From Siccibacter colletis (GTDB lineage: Bacteria > Pseudomonadota > Gammaproteobacteria > Enterobacterales > Enterobacteriaceae), in assembly GCF_000696575.1 (NCBI RefSeq), contig NZ_JMSQ01000008.1:330254-394253 (forward strand): DNA of 64,000 nucleotides. The letters run 5' to 3'. The notes beneath the pieces are model-generated. The model was not told where the DNA came from and made no database searches. It saw only the letters and a list, made by a program, of their open reading frames with translations. This document shows positions 7,779 to 20,006 of this stretch, in pieces; positions within the stretch are counted from its first letter, which is position 1, and each line of letters begins with the position of its first letter. The translations under genes and the position numbers were made by a program.

Positions 7779-7806
7779 GGGCATGGCGAAGCCGCTCACC
7801 ATGCCC
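7779..7806. other. Intercistronic hairpin between dgoD and dgoT
   Basis: Perfect 8-bp stem GGGCATGG / CCATGCCC with a 12-nt loop, 21 bp before the dgoT start. It has no U-tract, so it is more likely an RNA processing or stability element, or a translation modulator, than a terminator. The remaining part of the 172-bp gap is AT-rich near 7830-7850 and unremarkable. Confidence 0.5.
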
Positions 7807-7929
7807 TGTAAGTTACAGAGGGTGGGTTTGATTTTTTATTTAAAAAACGGAACCGGAATGCGCTAAATAATTCGTGCCGGGTGACAAAAACGCAGCCAAC
7901 GCATCACCAGCGCGAAGTATGACGCGCAT

Positions 7930-9078
7930 TTACCATTCGGCGACGGAGCCGTCCTCGTGCCGCCACAGCGGGTTGCGCCAGTCGCTGACGTCTTTGCTGC
8001 GTGCGATCACCTGTTCTTCGTCGATCTCCACGCCGAGGCCCGGCTTCATCAGCGGTTTGAAGAAGCCGCCTTCCATGCAGAAGTCCTCTTTGTTCTTCAC
8101 GAAGTCCAGCAGCTCTGCGCCCTGGTTGTAGTGAATGCCCATGCTCTGCTCCTGGAATACCGCATTGCGCGAGACAAAATCCACGTGCAGACAGGCGGCC
8201 AGCGCGATCGGCCCGAGCGGGCAGTGCGGGGCCAGCGCCACGTCATAGGCTTCCGCCATACCGGCGATTTTGAAGCATTCGGTGATGCCGCCAGCGTGGG
8301 AGAGATCCGGTTGCAGGATGGCGATGCCGCCCGCTTCCAGCACGCGCTTAAATTCGAAGCGCGAGAACATACGCTCCCCGGCAGCGATAGGAATATGGGT
8401 CTGGGCGGCGAGGCGCGGATAGTATTCCGCCTGCTCGGCCAGCACCGGCTCCTCAATAAACAGCGGGCGATACGGCTCCAGCTCTTTAATCAGGATTTTT
8501 GCCATCGGCGCGCTGACGCGACCGTGGAAATCGAGGCCGAATTCAATGTCATAGCCAAACGCTTCGCGGATCTGCGCCACGGTATTCACCGCCGCATCCA
8601 CTTTACGGGAGTCGTCAATCACGCCCAGCTCTTCGCAACCGTTAAGCTTAAAGGTGTCGAAGCCAATTTCACGCAGTTTGCTGATGCCCGCGATCACTTC
8701 TGCCGGACGGTCGCCGCCAACCCAGCTGTAGGCTTTGATTTTGTCGCGTACCAGGCCGCCCATCAGCTGCCATACCGGCGCGTTGAGCACTTTTCCTTTG
8801 ATGTCCCACAGCGCCTGGTCGATACCGGCGATGGCGCTCATCAGGATCGGGCCACCGCGATAGAAACCGGCGCGGTACATCACCTGCCACAGGTCGTTGA
8901 TGCGCGCCGGGTCCTGGCCAATCAGGAACTCGCCCAGTTCGTGTACCGCGGCTTCCACGGTGCGCGCGCGCCCTTCGATGACCGGTTCGCCCCAGCCGAC
9001 AATGCCTTCGTCGGTTTCGATTTTCAGGAACATCCAGCGCGGGGGTAAACGGTAGGTTGTCAGTCTGGTAATTTTCAT
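7930..9078 (-). CDS. dgoD: D-galactonate dehydratase DgoD
   Basis: Enolase-superfamily enzyme converting D-galactonate to 2-keto-3-deoxy-D-galactonate. 382 residues, identical in length to E. coli DgoD. All catalytic residues known for the family are visible: metal ligands D183, E209 and E235, base H185 (GLDFHGR) and acid H285 (LAPHCPLG). The N-terminal capping domain covers about residues 1-125. The ATG overlaps the dgoA stop by 4 bp, indicating coupled translation within the dgo operon. Confidence 0.97.
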   Translation of the reverse strand: MKITRLTTYRLPPRWMFLKIETDEGIVGWGEPVIEGRARTVEAAVHELGEFLIGQDPARINDLWQVMYRAGFYRGGPILMSAIAGIDQALWDIKGKVLNAPVWQLMGGLVRDKIKAYSWVGGDRPAEVIAGISKLREIGFDTFKLNGCEELGVIDDSRKVDAAVNTVAQIREAFGYDIEFGLDFHGRVSAPMAKILIKELEPYRPLFIEEPVLAEQAEYYPRLAAQTHIPIAAGERMFSRFEFKRVLEAGGIAILQPDLSHAGGITECFKIAGMAEAYDVALAPHCPLGPIALAACLHVDFVSRNAVFQEQSMGIHYNQGAELLDFVKNKEDFCMEGGFFKPLMKPGLGVEIDEEQVIARSKDVSDWRNPLWRHEDGSVAEW

Positions 9079-9692
9079 TGCACTGCCTCTTGATACGCCT
9101 TAACAAATGCTGCGGCCTGCTGCGCCGTGCGCTCCACGGACTGCCCGGCGCGATAGAGATCGCTGCCCAGTCCGGCACCCACGCAGCCTGCTTTCATCCA
9201 CTGCGCCAGGTTCTCCGGCGTCACGCCGCCGACGGCAAATACCGGCACATCCGCAGGCAGTACTGCCTTAAGCGCTTTGATGTAGTCCGGGCCAAACGCC
9301 GATGACGGGAAAATTTTCAGCGCCTGCGCGCCCGCGTCCAGCGCGGTAAACGCTTCGGTGGCGGTGGCGCAGCCGGGGCAGACGGTCATGCCGTGCGCTA
9401 CGGCGCGACGAATGACTTCCGGCTGGATATTCGGGGTGACGATGAGCTGGCAGCCCATCTCTGCAAGCTGATCCACCTGCTCCGGTTTCAGCACCGTTCC
9501 GGCGCCAATCAGCGCCCGGTCACCAAACGCCCGGACCATCGCGGGGATGCTCTGTTCCCACTGCGGAGAGTTAAGGGGGATCTCGACCGCGTCAAAGCCT
9601 GCGTCCAGTACCGCGGCGACGTGCGCGTGCGCCTCGTCGGGGGTAATGCCGCGCAGGATGGCGATCAGCGGGAGGTTAGTTTGCCACTGCAT
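9075..9692 (-). CDS. dgoA: 2-dehydro-3-deoxy-6-phosphogalactonate aldolase DgoA
   Basis: 205-residue class I aldolase of the KDPG/KHG family that cleaves KDPGal to pyruvate and glyceraldehyde-3-phosphate. The Schiff-base lysine is K126 in ALKIFPSS, and the catalytic glutamate is E37 in VEIPLNSP. It overlaps dgoK by 17 bp upstream and dgoD by 4 bp downstream. This is the stand-alone aldolase; some older annotations fuse DgoA with DgoD, but here there are clearly two frames. Confidence 0.97.
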   Translation of the reverse strand: MQWQTNLPLIAILRGITPDEAHAHVAAVLDAGFDAVEIPLNSPQWEQSIPAMVRAFGDRALIGAGTVLKPEQVDQLAEMGCQLIVTPNIQPEVIRRAVAHGMTVCPGCATATEAFTALDAGAQALKIFPSSAFGPDYIKALKAVLPADVPVFAVGGVTPENLAQWMKAGCVGAGLGSDLYRAGQSVERTAQQAAAFVKAYQEAVQ

Positions 9693-10554
9693 GTGCGATG
9701 CTCCTTATGCCTGCCTGAAATGCCTGTTCGCCGTCAATGACCTGCACATCGCGACCGATAGCGGCAAAAGCGCGCTGATAGCGACGAGCAAGCGCCGGAC
9801 TGGCGACCAGGGTGATAACCTGCTGAGCGGCAACGTCGGCGGGCATGGTCGCCACTTCGCTGCCAATCAACAGGCCAGAAAGGAATTCGCTCACCTGCTC
9901 GCGAGGCAGCGAGCCGAGGACGTGAGAAGCCCGCACTTCAAACAGCTGCGGCAGCAGCGCCGGGGCGTTGAGGCCACGCGTCAGGCCGGCGTCAAACGCA
10001 TCCGCGCTGTCGGTTTGCTCGGGCAGCCCGGTGCCCACCAGCGAGTGGCGCAGTAAGATGTGGTGCAGTTCGCCGGTCATGGCGGTGCGGAAATCGACAA
10101 TCTGCTGCGCATCGGCCTGCACCCATTTGCAGTGGGTGCCGGGCATCACATACAGCGAGGCCGGAGCCAGATCGCGCGCGCCGAGCAGCTGGGTCTCTTC
10201 GCCGCGCATGACGTTGTGATTGTCGTCGCGGTTAACGCTCAGGCCGGGGATTATCCAGACGTTGTCGATAACCGGCGTCAGCTGTTCGCCGATGGCGCTG
10301 AATCGCGCCGGGCAAGGCAGGTAGGGGGCGATTTTCCAGCCGGCGTTACTGCCGACCATGCCCGCCATCACCACCGGGGTCGGCTCATCGCGCCAGCCCT
10401 CGGTCACTTCCGCTAACACCGCGTCGGGGGATTTGCCGTTCAGGCGCGTGACGCCTGCTTCGGATTGCCTGCTCTCCAGGCACTCGTCGCCCTGGTAACG
10501 CCAGGCGCGGAGGTTGGTGGATCCCCAGTCGATTGCGATGTAGCGAGATGTCAT
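9676..10554 (-). CDS. dgoK: 2-dehydro-3-deoxygalactonokinase DgoK
   Basis: 292-residue sugar-acid kinase of the ASKHA-like DgoK family, phosphorylating KDGal with ATP to KDPGal. The N-terminal phosphate-1 motif AIDWGSTNLRAW (about residues 7-18) and MPGTHCKWV (about 137-145) are conserved. It overlaps dgoR by 4 bp and dgoA by 17 bp in the dgo operon. Same length as the E. coli enzyme. Confidence 0.96.
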   Translation of the reverse strand: MTSRYIAIDWGSTNLRAWRYQGDECLESRQSEAGVTRLNGKSPDAVLAEVTEGWRDEPTPVVMAGMVGSNAGWKIAPYLPCPARFSAIGEQLTPVIDNVWIIPGLSVNRDDNHNVMRGEETQLLGARDLAPASLYVMPGTHCKWVQADAQQIVDFRTAMTGELHHILLRHSLVGTGLPEQTDSADAFDAGLTRGLNAPALLPQLFEVRASHVLGSLPREQVSEFLSGLLIGSEVATMPADVAAQQVITLVASPALARRYQRAFAAIGRDVQVIDGEQAFQAGIRSIAHAVAN

Positions 10555-11240
10555 GTGATTTCCTTTAGCCTTCGGGTGGAGCTGGCAATCATGGTGAGCG
10601 CCGCCTGCTCCGCTGCATCGCCGTCCTGATGCCGGATAGCATCGAACAGCGCCTTATGTTCCTGGAGCGTTTTCGGCATGTTGGCCTCATCGCCCATCCA
10701 GGTTCGTTCAAATACCGCCCGCTGCAGAGAGCCTATCGCCACGGTGAGCTGCTGCAGCACCGGGTTATGCACCGCCTGAAGCACCGCGTCGTGATAGCGA
10801 ATGTCCGCTTCATTAAAGGCGTCGCGGTCCTGGTTGTTGGCGACCATGTCGTTCAGCGCCGCTTCAATCTGTGCCAGGTCGCTGGAGGTGGCGCGCTCTG
10901 CCGCCCAGCGAGCAATAGCGGGTTCCACCAGATTTCGTACTTCGCTCATCGCGCTGATGAGTCGCGGGTCGTAGTCGTTTTCCAGCACCCACTGCAACAC
11001 TTCGGTATCGAGGTAGTTCCACTGGTTGCGCGGGGCGACAAAGGCACCGCGATAGCGCTTCATCTCGATCAGCCGTTTCGCCATCAGCGAGCGAAACACT
11101 TCCCGGATGATGTTGCGCGAGGTTTCAAACTCTTCACACAGCTCTGCTTCTGCCGGCAGCGCCGCGCCGGGTACATATTTCCCGCTGACGATCTGGCGGC
11201 CAAGGTCGACGATAATGCGGTCAGTTTTCGTGAGGGTCAT
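10551..11240 (-). CDS. dgoR: DgoR, GntR/FadR-family repressor of the dgo operon
   Basis: 229-residue repressor. An N-terminal winged helix (GAALPAEAELCEEFETSRNIIREVFRSL region, about residues 22-50) precedes an all-helical FCD ligand domain with metal/ligand histidines in IRYHDAVLQAVHN. In E. coli DgoR is released from DNA by D-galactonate. It is the first gene of the operon and autoregulated through the twin palindrome at 11349-11380 upstream. The start follows an AAGGA site. Confidence 0.96.
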   Translation of the reverse strand: MTLTKTDRIIVDLGRQIVSGKYVPGAALPAEAELCEEFETSRNIIREVFRSLMAKRLIEMKRYRGAFVAPRNQWNYLDTEVLQWVLENDYDPRLISAMSEVRNLVEPAIARWAAERATSSDLAQIEAALNDMVANNQDRDAFNEADIRYHDAVLQAVHNPVLQQLTVAIGSLQRAVFERTWMGDEANMPKTLQEHKALFDAIRHQDGDAAEQAALTMIASSTRRLKEIT

Positions 11241-11348
11241 GACGTGTCCTTATGAACGTTGTGTCCTTAGCTACTTTACCCTGCCTGCCGCTTTTCGCCT
11301 CATTTTTGCAGTACAAACACGTACCGACTTGCCGTCCCAATGACCATA

Positions 11349-11380
11349 ATGTAGTACAATCATATTGGGTTGTACTACAA
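11349..11380. promoter_or_regulatory. Twin DgoR operator
   Basis: Two near-palindromic 11-mers, ATGTAGTACAA (11349-11359) and TTGTACTACAA (11370-11380), are each other's inverted complement and are centred 21 bp apart, two helical turns. They fit the TTGTA(G/C)TACAA sites described for E. coli DgoR. A TGTGATCAGG-type half site for CRP lies just beyond on the minus strand (near 11384-11393). Confidence 0.8.
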
Positions 11381-11418
11381 TCCTGATCACAAAAACGACA
11401 CAAGAATATATTCAGGGC

Positions 11419-11447
11419 AAAAAAAAGCCCCGATGCATTATCAGGGC
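11419..11447 (-). terminator. yidA terminator
   Basis: Minus-strand stem GCCCTGAT / ATCGGGGC (one G-U pair) followed by eight U residues, about 20 bp after the yidA stop. It separates yidA from the downstream dgo promoter. Confidence 0.85.
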
Positions 11448-11466
11448 CGATGGGTAACCGCCGTGG

Positions 11467-12279
11467 TTACTGCAGCGCAAACTTCTCAATAGCGTAAGCG
11501 ACGCCATCTTCCAGGTTGGATTTGGTCACGAAATCAGCCACCTCTTTCACCGACGGGATGGCGTTGTCCATTGCCACGCCGACGCCCGCATATTCCAGCA
11601 TCGCGATGTCGTTTTCCTGATCGCCAATCGCCATCACCTCTTCCGGCTTGATGTTCAGCGTTTCCGCCAGGGCGTGCACGCCGGTGCCTTTGGTCACGCG
11701 CTTGTTAAGGATCTCAAGGAAGTACGGAGCGCTTTTCAGCACGGTGTACTTCTCACGCACCTCGTCCGGAATGCGCGCGATGGCTTTGTCGAGGATCTCC
11801 GGCTCGTCGATCATCATCACCTTCAGGAACGCGGTATCCGGGTCCATGTTTTCCGGCTCGCAGAACACCAGCGGAATAGTGGCGACAAAAGATTCATGCA
11901 CGGTGTAGGCGCTGATATCGCGGTTAGCGGTATAGAGCGTGTTGCGATCCAGGGCGTGGAAGTGAGAGCCCACCTCGCGGGAGAGCTTTTCGAGGAACAG
12001 ATAGTCGTCATAGTTGAGCGGCGTTTGCGCCACGGTGCTGCCATCTCCTGCTTTCTGAACCAGCGCGCCGTTATAGGTAATGCAGTAGTCGCCCGGCTTA
12101 TCCATGTGCAGCTCTTTCAGATAAGTGTGCACCCCGGCGTACGGGCGGCCGGTGGTAAGCACGACGTTGATGCCGCGCTCGCGGGCGCTGGCAATCGCAT
12201 TTTTAACGGCGGGAGAAATGGTGTGATCGGGCAGCAGTAAGGTGCCGTCCATGTCGATTGCAATAAGTTTGATAGCCAT
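11467..12279 (-). CDS. yidA: YidA sugar phosphatase (HAD superfamily, Cof type)
   Basis: 270-residue HAD phosphatase with a C2B cap, the same length as E. coli YidA, which hydrolyses sugar phosphates such as erythrose-4-phosphate and alpha-glucose-1-phosphate in vitro. Motif I is IDMDGTLL (nucleophile D9, D11), motif II LTTGRP, and motif IV GDQENDIAML. It lies between gyrB and dgoR with its own terminator. In E. coli K-12 yidB sits between yidA and gyrB; here only a short repeat-bearing gap is present. Confidence 0.96.
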   Translation of the reverse strand: MAIKLIAIDMDGTLLLPDHTISPAVKNAIASARERGINVVLTTGRPYAGVHTYLKELHMDKPGDYCITYNGALVQKAGDGSTVAQTPLNYDDYLFLEKLSREVGSHFHALDRNTLYTANRDISAYTVHESFVATIPLVFCEPENMDPDTAFLKVMMIDEPEILDKAIARIPDEVREKYTVLKSAPYFLEILNKRVTKGTGVHALAETLNIKPEEVMAIGDQENDIAMLEYAGVGVAMDNAIPSVKEVADFVTKSNLEDGVAYAIEKFALQ

Positions 12280-12417
12280 GTGTTCCCCTGCGTAAATGAG
12301 TCCTTCCGCATGCTAACGCGATTTAGTTCAAAAAACAGTAGCAGCCTGGGGAAGAAAGGGGGATGGAAAGGTCGGGAAAAGTGCCGGTTATTCAATGGCG
12401 GGAGTGAAGCGTGTGAC

Positions 12418-12487
12418 GGTGGGTGCGCCAGGCTTATCCACCCTGCGACATTACAGCGACGCAGGGTGAAGGCGTGGCGCACCCGCC
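12418..12487. repeat. Inverted pair of REP-like elements (BIME-like) after gyrB
   Basis: 12418-12446 and, inverted, 12461-12487 share the pattern GGYGGGTGCGCC ... ACCCTGC, each capable of a hairpin. A third copy lies at 28772-28799. The pair starts 11 bp past the gyrB stop and likely protects the gyrB mRNA 3' end or binds gyrase/IHF as REP/BIME units do. The remainder of the 218-bp gyrB-yidA gap contains nothing else recognisable. Confidence 0.65.
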
Positions 12488-12497
12488 ACAGCGATGA

Positions 12498-14939
<2,442 letters not shown>

Positions 14940-16013
14940 TTAATCCGTTATTTTACCCTTTTCCACGGTGAACATCTTCGAATTTTTGTCCGACATGTCC
15001 ATTACGTGTTCGGCGCTAATGGCGCTCACAAAGACCTGCGACTGCGTGGCTTTTAACCGGTTCGCAAGCAGGGCCCGGCGGGCGTCATCCAGCTCCGAGG
15101 CAAAATCATCTATCAAATACAGGCAGCGCCTTCCGCTTTCGCGCGTCAGGAACTCCCCCTGTGCGAGACGCAGCGCGCACATCAGGAGCTTGAGCTGCCC
15201 GCGCGACAGGGTGTCTTCCACCGGCGCGCCGTCGGCCCGAATGCGGAAATCCGCCTTATGGGGGCCGTGCGCCGTATAGGTTAGCATCCGGTCACGTTCG
15301 AAGTTTTTCTCCAGCACGTCGGCATAATCCGCCTCTTTTTCCCAGCCGCGCTGGAAACTGAACGTGAGGGAGAATTCAGGTAAAAACTGTGCGCAGGTAT
15401 CGGCCATGTCGGCGGCGATCGCCGCGCTGTAGCCGGCGCGCCACTGGCTAATCTGTTCGGCCAGCGGGATAAGCTCCTGATCCCAGGGCCGCAGCTGCGC
15501 GTATCGGGTCACCTGACGAAGCGCGGCATTTCGCTGCTTTAACAGGCGCTTTAAGTTGCTCCAGGCAACAAAAAAGCCCGGTTCGTTGTGGAAGCATCCC
15601 CAGTCGAGGAATGCTCTTCGGTATTTGGGGCCGCCGCCGAGCAAAGTAAACCCCTCGGGGGTAATCAGCTGCATCGGCATCAACAACGCAAGCTCGGCAA
15701 CCTTATGGCCGTCGGTGCCGTCGATGCGCACCTTGCTGTCGCCGTGTTTATCTTTGGTCAACCCGATGGCGGTTTCACGTTCGTCATTCTGCAGACGTCC
15801 GTGCAGCACAAACGCCTCCTGCTCATGACGGATCACCCGGCCAATCTGCAGACTGCGGAACGCACGTCCGTGCCCAAGGGTGTAGATCGCTTCCAGCACG
15901 CTGGTCTTGCCGCTGCCGTTAGCGCCGACTAAGAAGTTAAATCCGGGAGAAAGCGCGAGATCCGCATTCTCGATATTGCGGAAGTCTTTGATGAGTAGAC
16001 GGGATAGCGACAT
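14940..16013 (-). CDS. recF: RecF recombination mediator
   Basis: 357-residue SMC-like ATPase that loads RecA at gaps with RecO and RecR. Walker A is GANGSGKT (30-37), the signature is [13 protein letters not shown], and Walker B is [13 protein letters not shown]. The ATG at 16013 matches the E. coli N-terminus MSL.RLLI.DFRN; codons upstream (ATT ATC) are not starts. Third gene of the dnaA cluster, separated from dnaN by a 139-bp gap that holds a long imperfect palindrome. Confidence 0.98.
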   Translation of the reverse strand: MSLSRLLIKDFRNIENADLALSPGFNFLVGANGSGKTSVLEAIYTLGHGRAFRSLQIGRVIRHEQEAFVLHGRLQNDERETAIGLTKDKHGDSKVRIDGTDGHKVAELALLMPMQLITPEGFTLLGGGPKYRRAFLDWGCFHNEPGFFVAWSNLKRLLKQRNAALRQVTRYAQLRPWDQELIPLAEQISQWRAGYSAAIAADMADTCAQFLPEFSLTFSFQRGWEKEADYADVLEKNFERDRMLTYTAHGPHKADFRIRADGAPVEDTLSRGQLKLLMCALRLAQGEFLTRESGRRCLYLIDDFASELDDARRALLANRLKATQSQVFVSAISAEHVMDMSDKNSKMFTVEKGKITD

Positions 16014-16044
16014 GATCAATTCTTAGCCAGGGCGTTATCGGCGC

Positions 16045-16130
16045 AGTTAGTCTGGTTTCGGCCAGCGCGCAGCAACCAGAGCGTACTGAAGTACGTGAGG
16101 ATTGCGAGCACTGCCCGGAGCCAGAATAAC
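16045..16130. repeat. Long imperfect palindrome between recF and dnaN
   Basis: Centred on CGTAC-TGAA-GTACG (16082-16095), with outer arms that pair partially (GCAACC with GGATTGC, GCGCTGGCC-like with GGGCAGTGC-like). It may be a dispersed enterobacterial intergenic palindrome. Function unknown. Confidence 0.5.
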
Positions 16131-16152
16131 AAGTAAGATAGCCCGATATTTT

Positions 16153-17253
16153 CTAAAGCCTCATGGGCATGACGACATAGGCTGCGGATGTACTCGCCGC
16201 ATCTTCAATCTGCACGCTCGACACCGAGTCCGTCAGCAAAATCCGCACGTTTTCGCACTTCAGCGCGTTCAGCACATCCAGCACGTAACTCACGTTGAAG
16301 CCGATTTCCATCTCGGTGCCTTCGTAGGCGACGTCGAGGATCTCTTCCGCTTCTTCCTGTTCCGGGTTGTTGGCGGTGATTTTCAGCTGGTTCTGGCTGA
16401 CATACAGACGCACGCCGCGGAATTTCTCGTTCGAGAGAATGGCCGCACGGGCAAACGCCTGCTTAAGAATGTCGCAGCCGGCATCGAGGTGCTTATCGGG
16501 ATTTTTCGGCAGTACGCGACGATAATCCGGGAAGCGGCCATCAACCAGCTTGGAAGTAAAGATGTAGTCGCCTACGTGAGCGCGAATGTTGTTGCTACCA
16601 ATCTGCACGCGCAGCGGGTTTTCGCCGCCGTCGAGCATACGCATCAGCTCAATAACGCCTTTACGCGGCACGATCACCGAATGGTTGGGCAGCGATACGC
16701 CGATAGGCATGGAACAGACCGCCAGACGGTGACCGTCGGTGGCGACGGTACGCAGCTCTTCGCCTTCGGTTTCAAACAGCATCCCGTTGAGGTAGTAGCG
16801 AACGTCCTGATGCGCCATTGAAAACTGGGTCGCTTCAATCAGGCGCTTCATGGTGGCCTGCGGCAGCGTGAATTCAACGTTGCTCTGCCAGTCGTCCAGA
16901 TTCGGGAAATCCGCCGCCGGGAGCGTGGAGAGCGAGAAGCGGCTGCGCCCGGAGCGCACCAGCATGCGGTCGCCCTCAAGCTGCACCGCGATTTCCGCGC
17001 CTTCCGGCAGACCACGACAGATATCAAACAGCTTACGCGCCGGAACCGTGGTCGCGCCGGGTTCGTGCGGCGACACCAGCGCCACCCGCGCGATCATTTC
17101 CATTTCCAGATCGGTGCCGGTCAGCGATAGCGTACCGTCCGCGACTTTCAGCAGCAGGTTACCGAGGATAGGCAGCGTCGGACGACCGCCCAGCGGGCCG
17201 CTTACCTGTTGCAGCGGCTTTAAGAGATGTTCACGTTCTACGGTAAATTTCAT
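16153..17253 (-). CDS. dnaN: DNA polymerase III beta sliding clamp
   Basis: 366 residues, identical in length to E. coli DnaN. Ring-forming homodimer that tethers polymerases to DNA and activates Hda-mediated DnaA-ATP hydrolysis. Three repeated clamp folds cover the chain, and the C-terminal AAYVVMPMRL, which lines the clamp-binding pocket, is conserved. The start lies 4 bp after the dnaA stop, so the two genes are co-transcribed. Confidence 0.98.
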   Translation of the reverse strand: MKFTVEREHLLKPLQQVSGPLGGRPTLPILGNLLLKVADGTLSLTGTDLEMEMIARVALVSPHEPGATTVPARKLFDICRGLPEGAEIAVQLEGDRMLVRSGRSRFSLSTLPAADFPNLDDWQSNVEFTLPQATMKRLIEATQFSMAHQDVRYYLNGMLFETEGEELRTVATDGHRLAVCSMPIGVSLPNHSVIVPRKGVIELMRMLDGGENPLRVQIGSNNIRAHVGDYIFTSKLVDGRFPDYRRVLPKNPDKHLDAGCDILKQAFARAAILSNEKFRGVRLYVSQNQLKITANNPEQEEAEEILDVAYEGTEMEIGFNVSYVLDVLNALKCENVRILLTDSVSSVQIEDAASTSAAYVVMPMRL

Positions 17254-17257
17254 AGCG

Positions 17258-18649
17258 TCACGAAGATAATGTTCTGATTAAATTGGAAAAATCTTCTTTG
17301 ATATCATGGCTCTCTTCACGCAGCTGTTCGATTTTACGACAGGCGTGGAGCACAGTGGTATGGTCGCGCCCACCAAAAGCATCGCCGATCTCCGGCAGGC
17401 TATGGTTGGTCAACTCTTTTGCCAGTGCCATCGCCATCTGGCGCGGGCGGGCAACGGACCGCGAGCGTCGTTTCGACAGCAGGTCCGCCACTTTAATTTT
17501 GTAGTACTCGGCCACCGTTTTTTGAATGTTATCGATGGTGACCAGTTTTTCCTGAAGCGCCAGCAGATCGCGCAGCGCTTCACGTACAAAGTCGATGGTA
17601 ATTGCGCGCCCGGTAAAGTTGGCGTTAGCAATCACGCGATTCAGTGCCCCTTCCAGCTCACGCACGTTGGAGCGCAGGCGCTTGGCAATAAAGAAGGCCA
17701 CTTCACCCGGCAGACGAATGTCGTTTTCGTCGGCCTTTTTCATCAGGATCGCCACGCGGGTTTCCAGCTCGGGCGGCTCGATCGCCACCGTCAGCCCCCA
17801 TCCGAAACGGGATTTGAGACGATCTTCCACACCGTTGATCTCTTTCGGATAACGATCCGAGGTGAGAATGATCTGCTGATTGCCTTCCAGCAGGGCATTA
17901 AAGGTATGGAAAAATTCTTCCTGGGATCGTTCTTTATTAGCAAAGAACTGAATGTCATCGATCAGCAGCGCATCCACTGAACGGTAGTAGCGTTTGAACT
18001 CTTCAATGGCGTTGTTTTGCAGCGCTTTGACCATGTCCTGTACGAAGCGCTCGGAGTGCATGTACACCACTTTGGCATTGGGCTTGCGCGCCATGATGCC
18101 ATTGCCGACCGCATGCAGCAGGTGGGTTTTACCCAGCCCGGTGCCGCCATAAAGGAACAGCGGGTTATAGGCGCCGCCCGGGTTATCCGCCACCTGACGC
18201 GCCGCCGCGCGGGCGAGCTGGTTCGATTTACCTTCAACGAAGTTATCGAAGTTGTGTTTCAGGTTGACGTTCGAGCGGTAGGACGGCTCGGCGGGCGCGG
18301 GCATGTTATCCCAGCTCGGACGCGCGGGGGCCGCGCTGCGAACGGCCTGCGCCTGTGCGGGCGCTGCCTGGCTGTTTACCGGCGCGCGCTGCGGCTGCGT
18401 TGCCGGCTTGCTGCCCACTTCAAAACGCAGCAATGGCGCATCGGTACCGCAGAAATCGTTTAACAGTCCGTTGATATTGTTGAGGTATTTGTCCCTGACC
18501 CAATCGAGCACAAAACGGTTTGGCGCGTACAGGGCCAGCGTGTTATCGCTCAGTTCCGCCTGTAGGGGGCGTATCCACATACTGAATTCTGTGGCTGGTA
18601 ACTCATCCTGCAATCGGGCAAGACACTGCTGCCAAAGCGAAAGTGACAC
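17258..18649 (-). CDS. dnaA: Chromosomal replication initiator DnaA
   Basis: AAA+ initiator that binds oriC DnaA boxes and melts the duplex unwinding element. The GTG start at 18649 gives 463 residues (E. coli 467) beginning [17 protein letters not shown] and follows a GGAG site. Domain I covers about 1-80, a linker rich in A, P and Q about 85-125, Walker A GGTGLGKT 168-175, Walker [10 protein letters not shown], and the C-terminal domain IV DnaA signature [14 protein letters not shown]. The linker is slightly shorter than in E. coli. Autoregulated through the DnaA box upstream. Confidence 0.98.
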   Translation of the reverse strand: MSLSLWQQCLARLQDELPATEFSMWIRPLQAELSDNTLALYAPNRFVLDWVRDKYLNNINGLLNDFCGTDAPLLRFEVGSKPATQPQRAPVNSQAAPAQAQAVRSAAPARPSWDNMPAPAEPSYRSNVNLKHNFDNFVEGKSNQLARAAARQVADNPGGAYNPLFLYGGTGLGKTHLLHAVGNGIMARKPNAKVVYMHSERFVQDMVKALQNNAIEEFKRYYRSVDALLIDDIQFFANKERSQEEFFHTFNALLEGNQQIILTSDRYPKEINGVEDRLKSRFGWGLTVAIEPPELETRVAILMKKADENDIRLPGEVAFFIAKRLRSNVRELEGALNRVIANANFTGRAITIDFVREALRDLLALQEKLVTIDNIQKTVAEYYKIKVADLLSKRRSRSVARPRQMAMALAKELTNHSLPEIGDAFGGRDHTTVLHACRKIEQLREESHDIKEDFSNLIRTLSS

Positions 18650-18866
18650 GGCGGACTCCACTCGAACAAAGTCGACAATTAAAGACGAAGACTGAAACAT
18701 TCATGATTGTGTGACACACGCCGGTAAGACCACGACGGGGTGGCGTGCGTACCGCTATTTTATAGGCGGTTTGTCTGATGCTGCCTGGTTCCGGCAACGA
18801 TCAGGGCCGGGGATCATAACGTAAAGCGAGCCAGAGATCTTCTGTTTCTCACAGTTTCTTCCCGAT

Positions 18867-18875
18867 TTATCCACA
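18867..18875 (+). promoter_or_regulatory. DnaA box in the dnaA promoter region
   Basis: Perfect TTATCCACA 218 bp upstream of the dnaA start, the position of the autoregulatory box between the two dnaA promoters of E. coli. A minus-strand TTATGATCC at about 18814-18822 is a plausible -10 for the proximal promoter. The rest of 18650-19134 contains GATC sites but no ORF. Confidence 0.85.
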
Positions 18876-19134
18876 GGGCGGATCGAGAAGTGGTAAGTGT
18901 AATCGATCATTTGTTCTGTGCGGCATGATTCCTGCCTTATATTGCCAAATTTTCCGATCGATGAACCATTTTGGGTGAAAGGATCGCACGAAGATCCGGC
19001 GCGATCCTTGCGCTTTAAACCGAAGCCCGTATAATTCTCCACCCGGCGCGTTTTGCCGTATGAATGGCCTTCCGGTTTCGCTGAATTTTCGCCCGTTTTT
19101 CGGGGGTAAAAGCAGGAGAGATAAGGAAAGTGAA

Positions 19135-19163
19135 TTGACTCCGGAGTGTACAATTATTACAAT
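19135..19163 (+). promoter_or_regulatory. rpmH promoter
   Basis: TTGACT (19135-19140), a 17-bp spacer and TACAAT (19158-19163), about 100 bp before rpmH. Near-consensus sigma-70 promoter facing away from dnaA. Confidence 0.8.
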
Positions 19164-19253
19164 CCGGCCTCTTTAATCATCCACACTGAGGCGTCGGTCT
19201 TTCGCTAAGCCGTTCGGACAAACGCACAAGTCAGTGAAATTTTTCAAGTTTAG

Positions 19254-19406
<153 letters not shown>

Positions 19407-19423
19407 TAAAAGCTAACCCCTGC

Positions 19424-19783
19424 GTGGTTAAGCTCGCATTTCCCAGGGAGTTACGTTTGTTAACTCCCCATCATTTCACTTTCGTCTTCCAGCAGCCGCA
19501 ACGGGCTGGCACGCCGCAAATCACCATCCTCGGCCGCCTTAATTCGCTGGGGCATCCCCGTATCGGTCTTACCGTCGCCAAGAAAAACGTCAAGCGCGCG
19601 CACGAACGCAATCGGATTAAACGTCTGACGCGTGAGAGCTTCCGTTTGCGTCAGCATGAACTTCCGCCTATGGATTTCGTGGTGGTGGCGAAGAAGGGGG
19701 TTGCAGACCTCGATAACCGCGCGTTAATGGAAGCACTGGAAAAACTATGGCGCCGCCATTGTCGCCAGGCTCGCGAGTCCTGA
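19424..19783 (+). CDS. rnpA: Ribonuclease P protein component
   Basis: 119 residues. Protein cofactor of RNase P that binds pre-tRNA leaders. GTG start, as in E. coli, giving [13 protein letters not shown]. The RNR signature [18 protein letters not shown] (about residues 56-73) is intact. It lies 17 bp after rpmH and its last 37 bp overlap yidD. Confidence 0.98.
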   Translation: MVKLAFPRELRLLTPHHFTFVFQQPQRAGTPQITILGRLNSLGHPRIGLTVAKKNVKRAHERNRIKRLTRESFRLRQHELPPMDFVVVAKKGVADLDNRALMEALEKLWRRHCRQARES

Positions 19784-20004
19784 TAGGCCTGATCAGGGTC
19801 TATCAACGCCTGATTAGTCCGCTTCTCGGGCCGCATTGCCGTTTTACCCCAACCTGTTCGCACTACGGAATTGAGGCGTTACGCAGGTTTGGAGTGATAA
19901 AAGGCAGTTGGTTGACAGTGAAACGCGTATTAAAATGCCACCCTTTACACCCGGGTGGAGACGACCCCGTCCCGCCAGGACCTTACGATACCAGAGAACA
20001 CTAA
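19747..20004 (+). CDS. yidD: YidD membrane protein insertion efficiency factor
   Basis: 85 residues, the same as E. coli YidD. Small inner-membrane-associated protein with an amphipathic N-terminal helix and the conserved cysteine-containing core [11 protein letters not shown] and [11 protein letters not shown]. It assists YidC-dependent insertion. It overlaps the rnpA 3' end in a different frame and ends 2 bp before yidC, so the three genes are translationally linked. Confidence 0.96.
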   Translation: MAPPLSPGSRVLIGLIRVYQRLISPLLGPHCRFTPTCSHYGIEALRRFGVIKGSWLTVKRVLKCHPLHPGGDDPVPPGPYDTREH

Positions 20005-20006
20005 CG

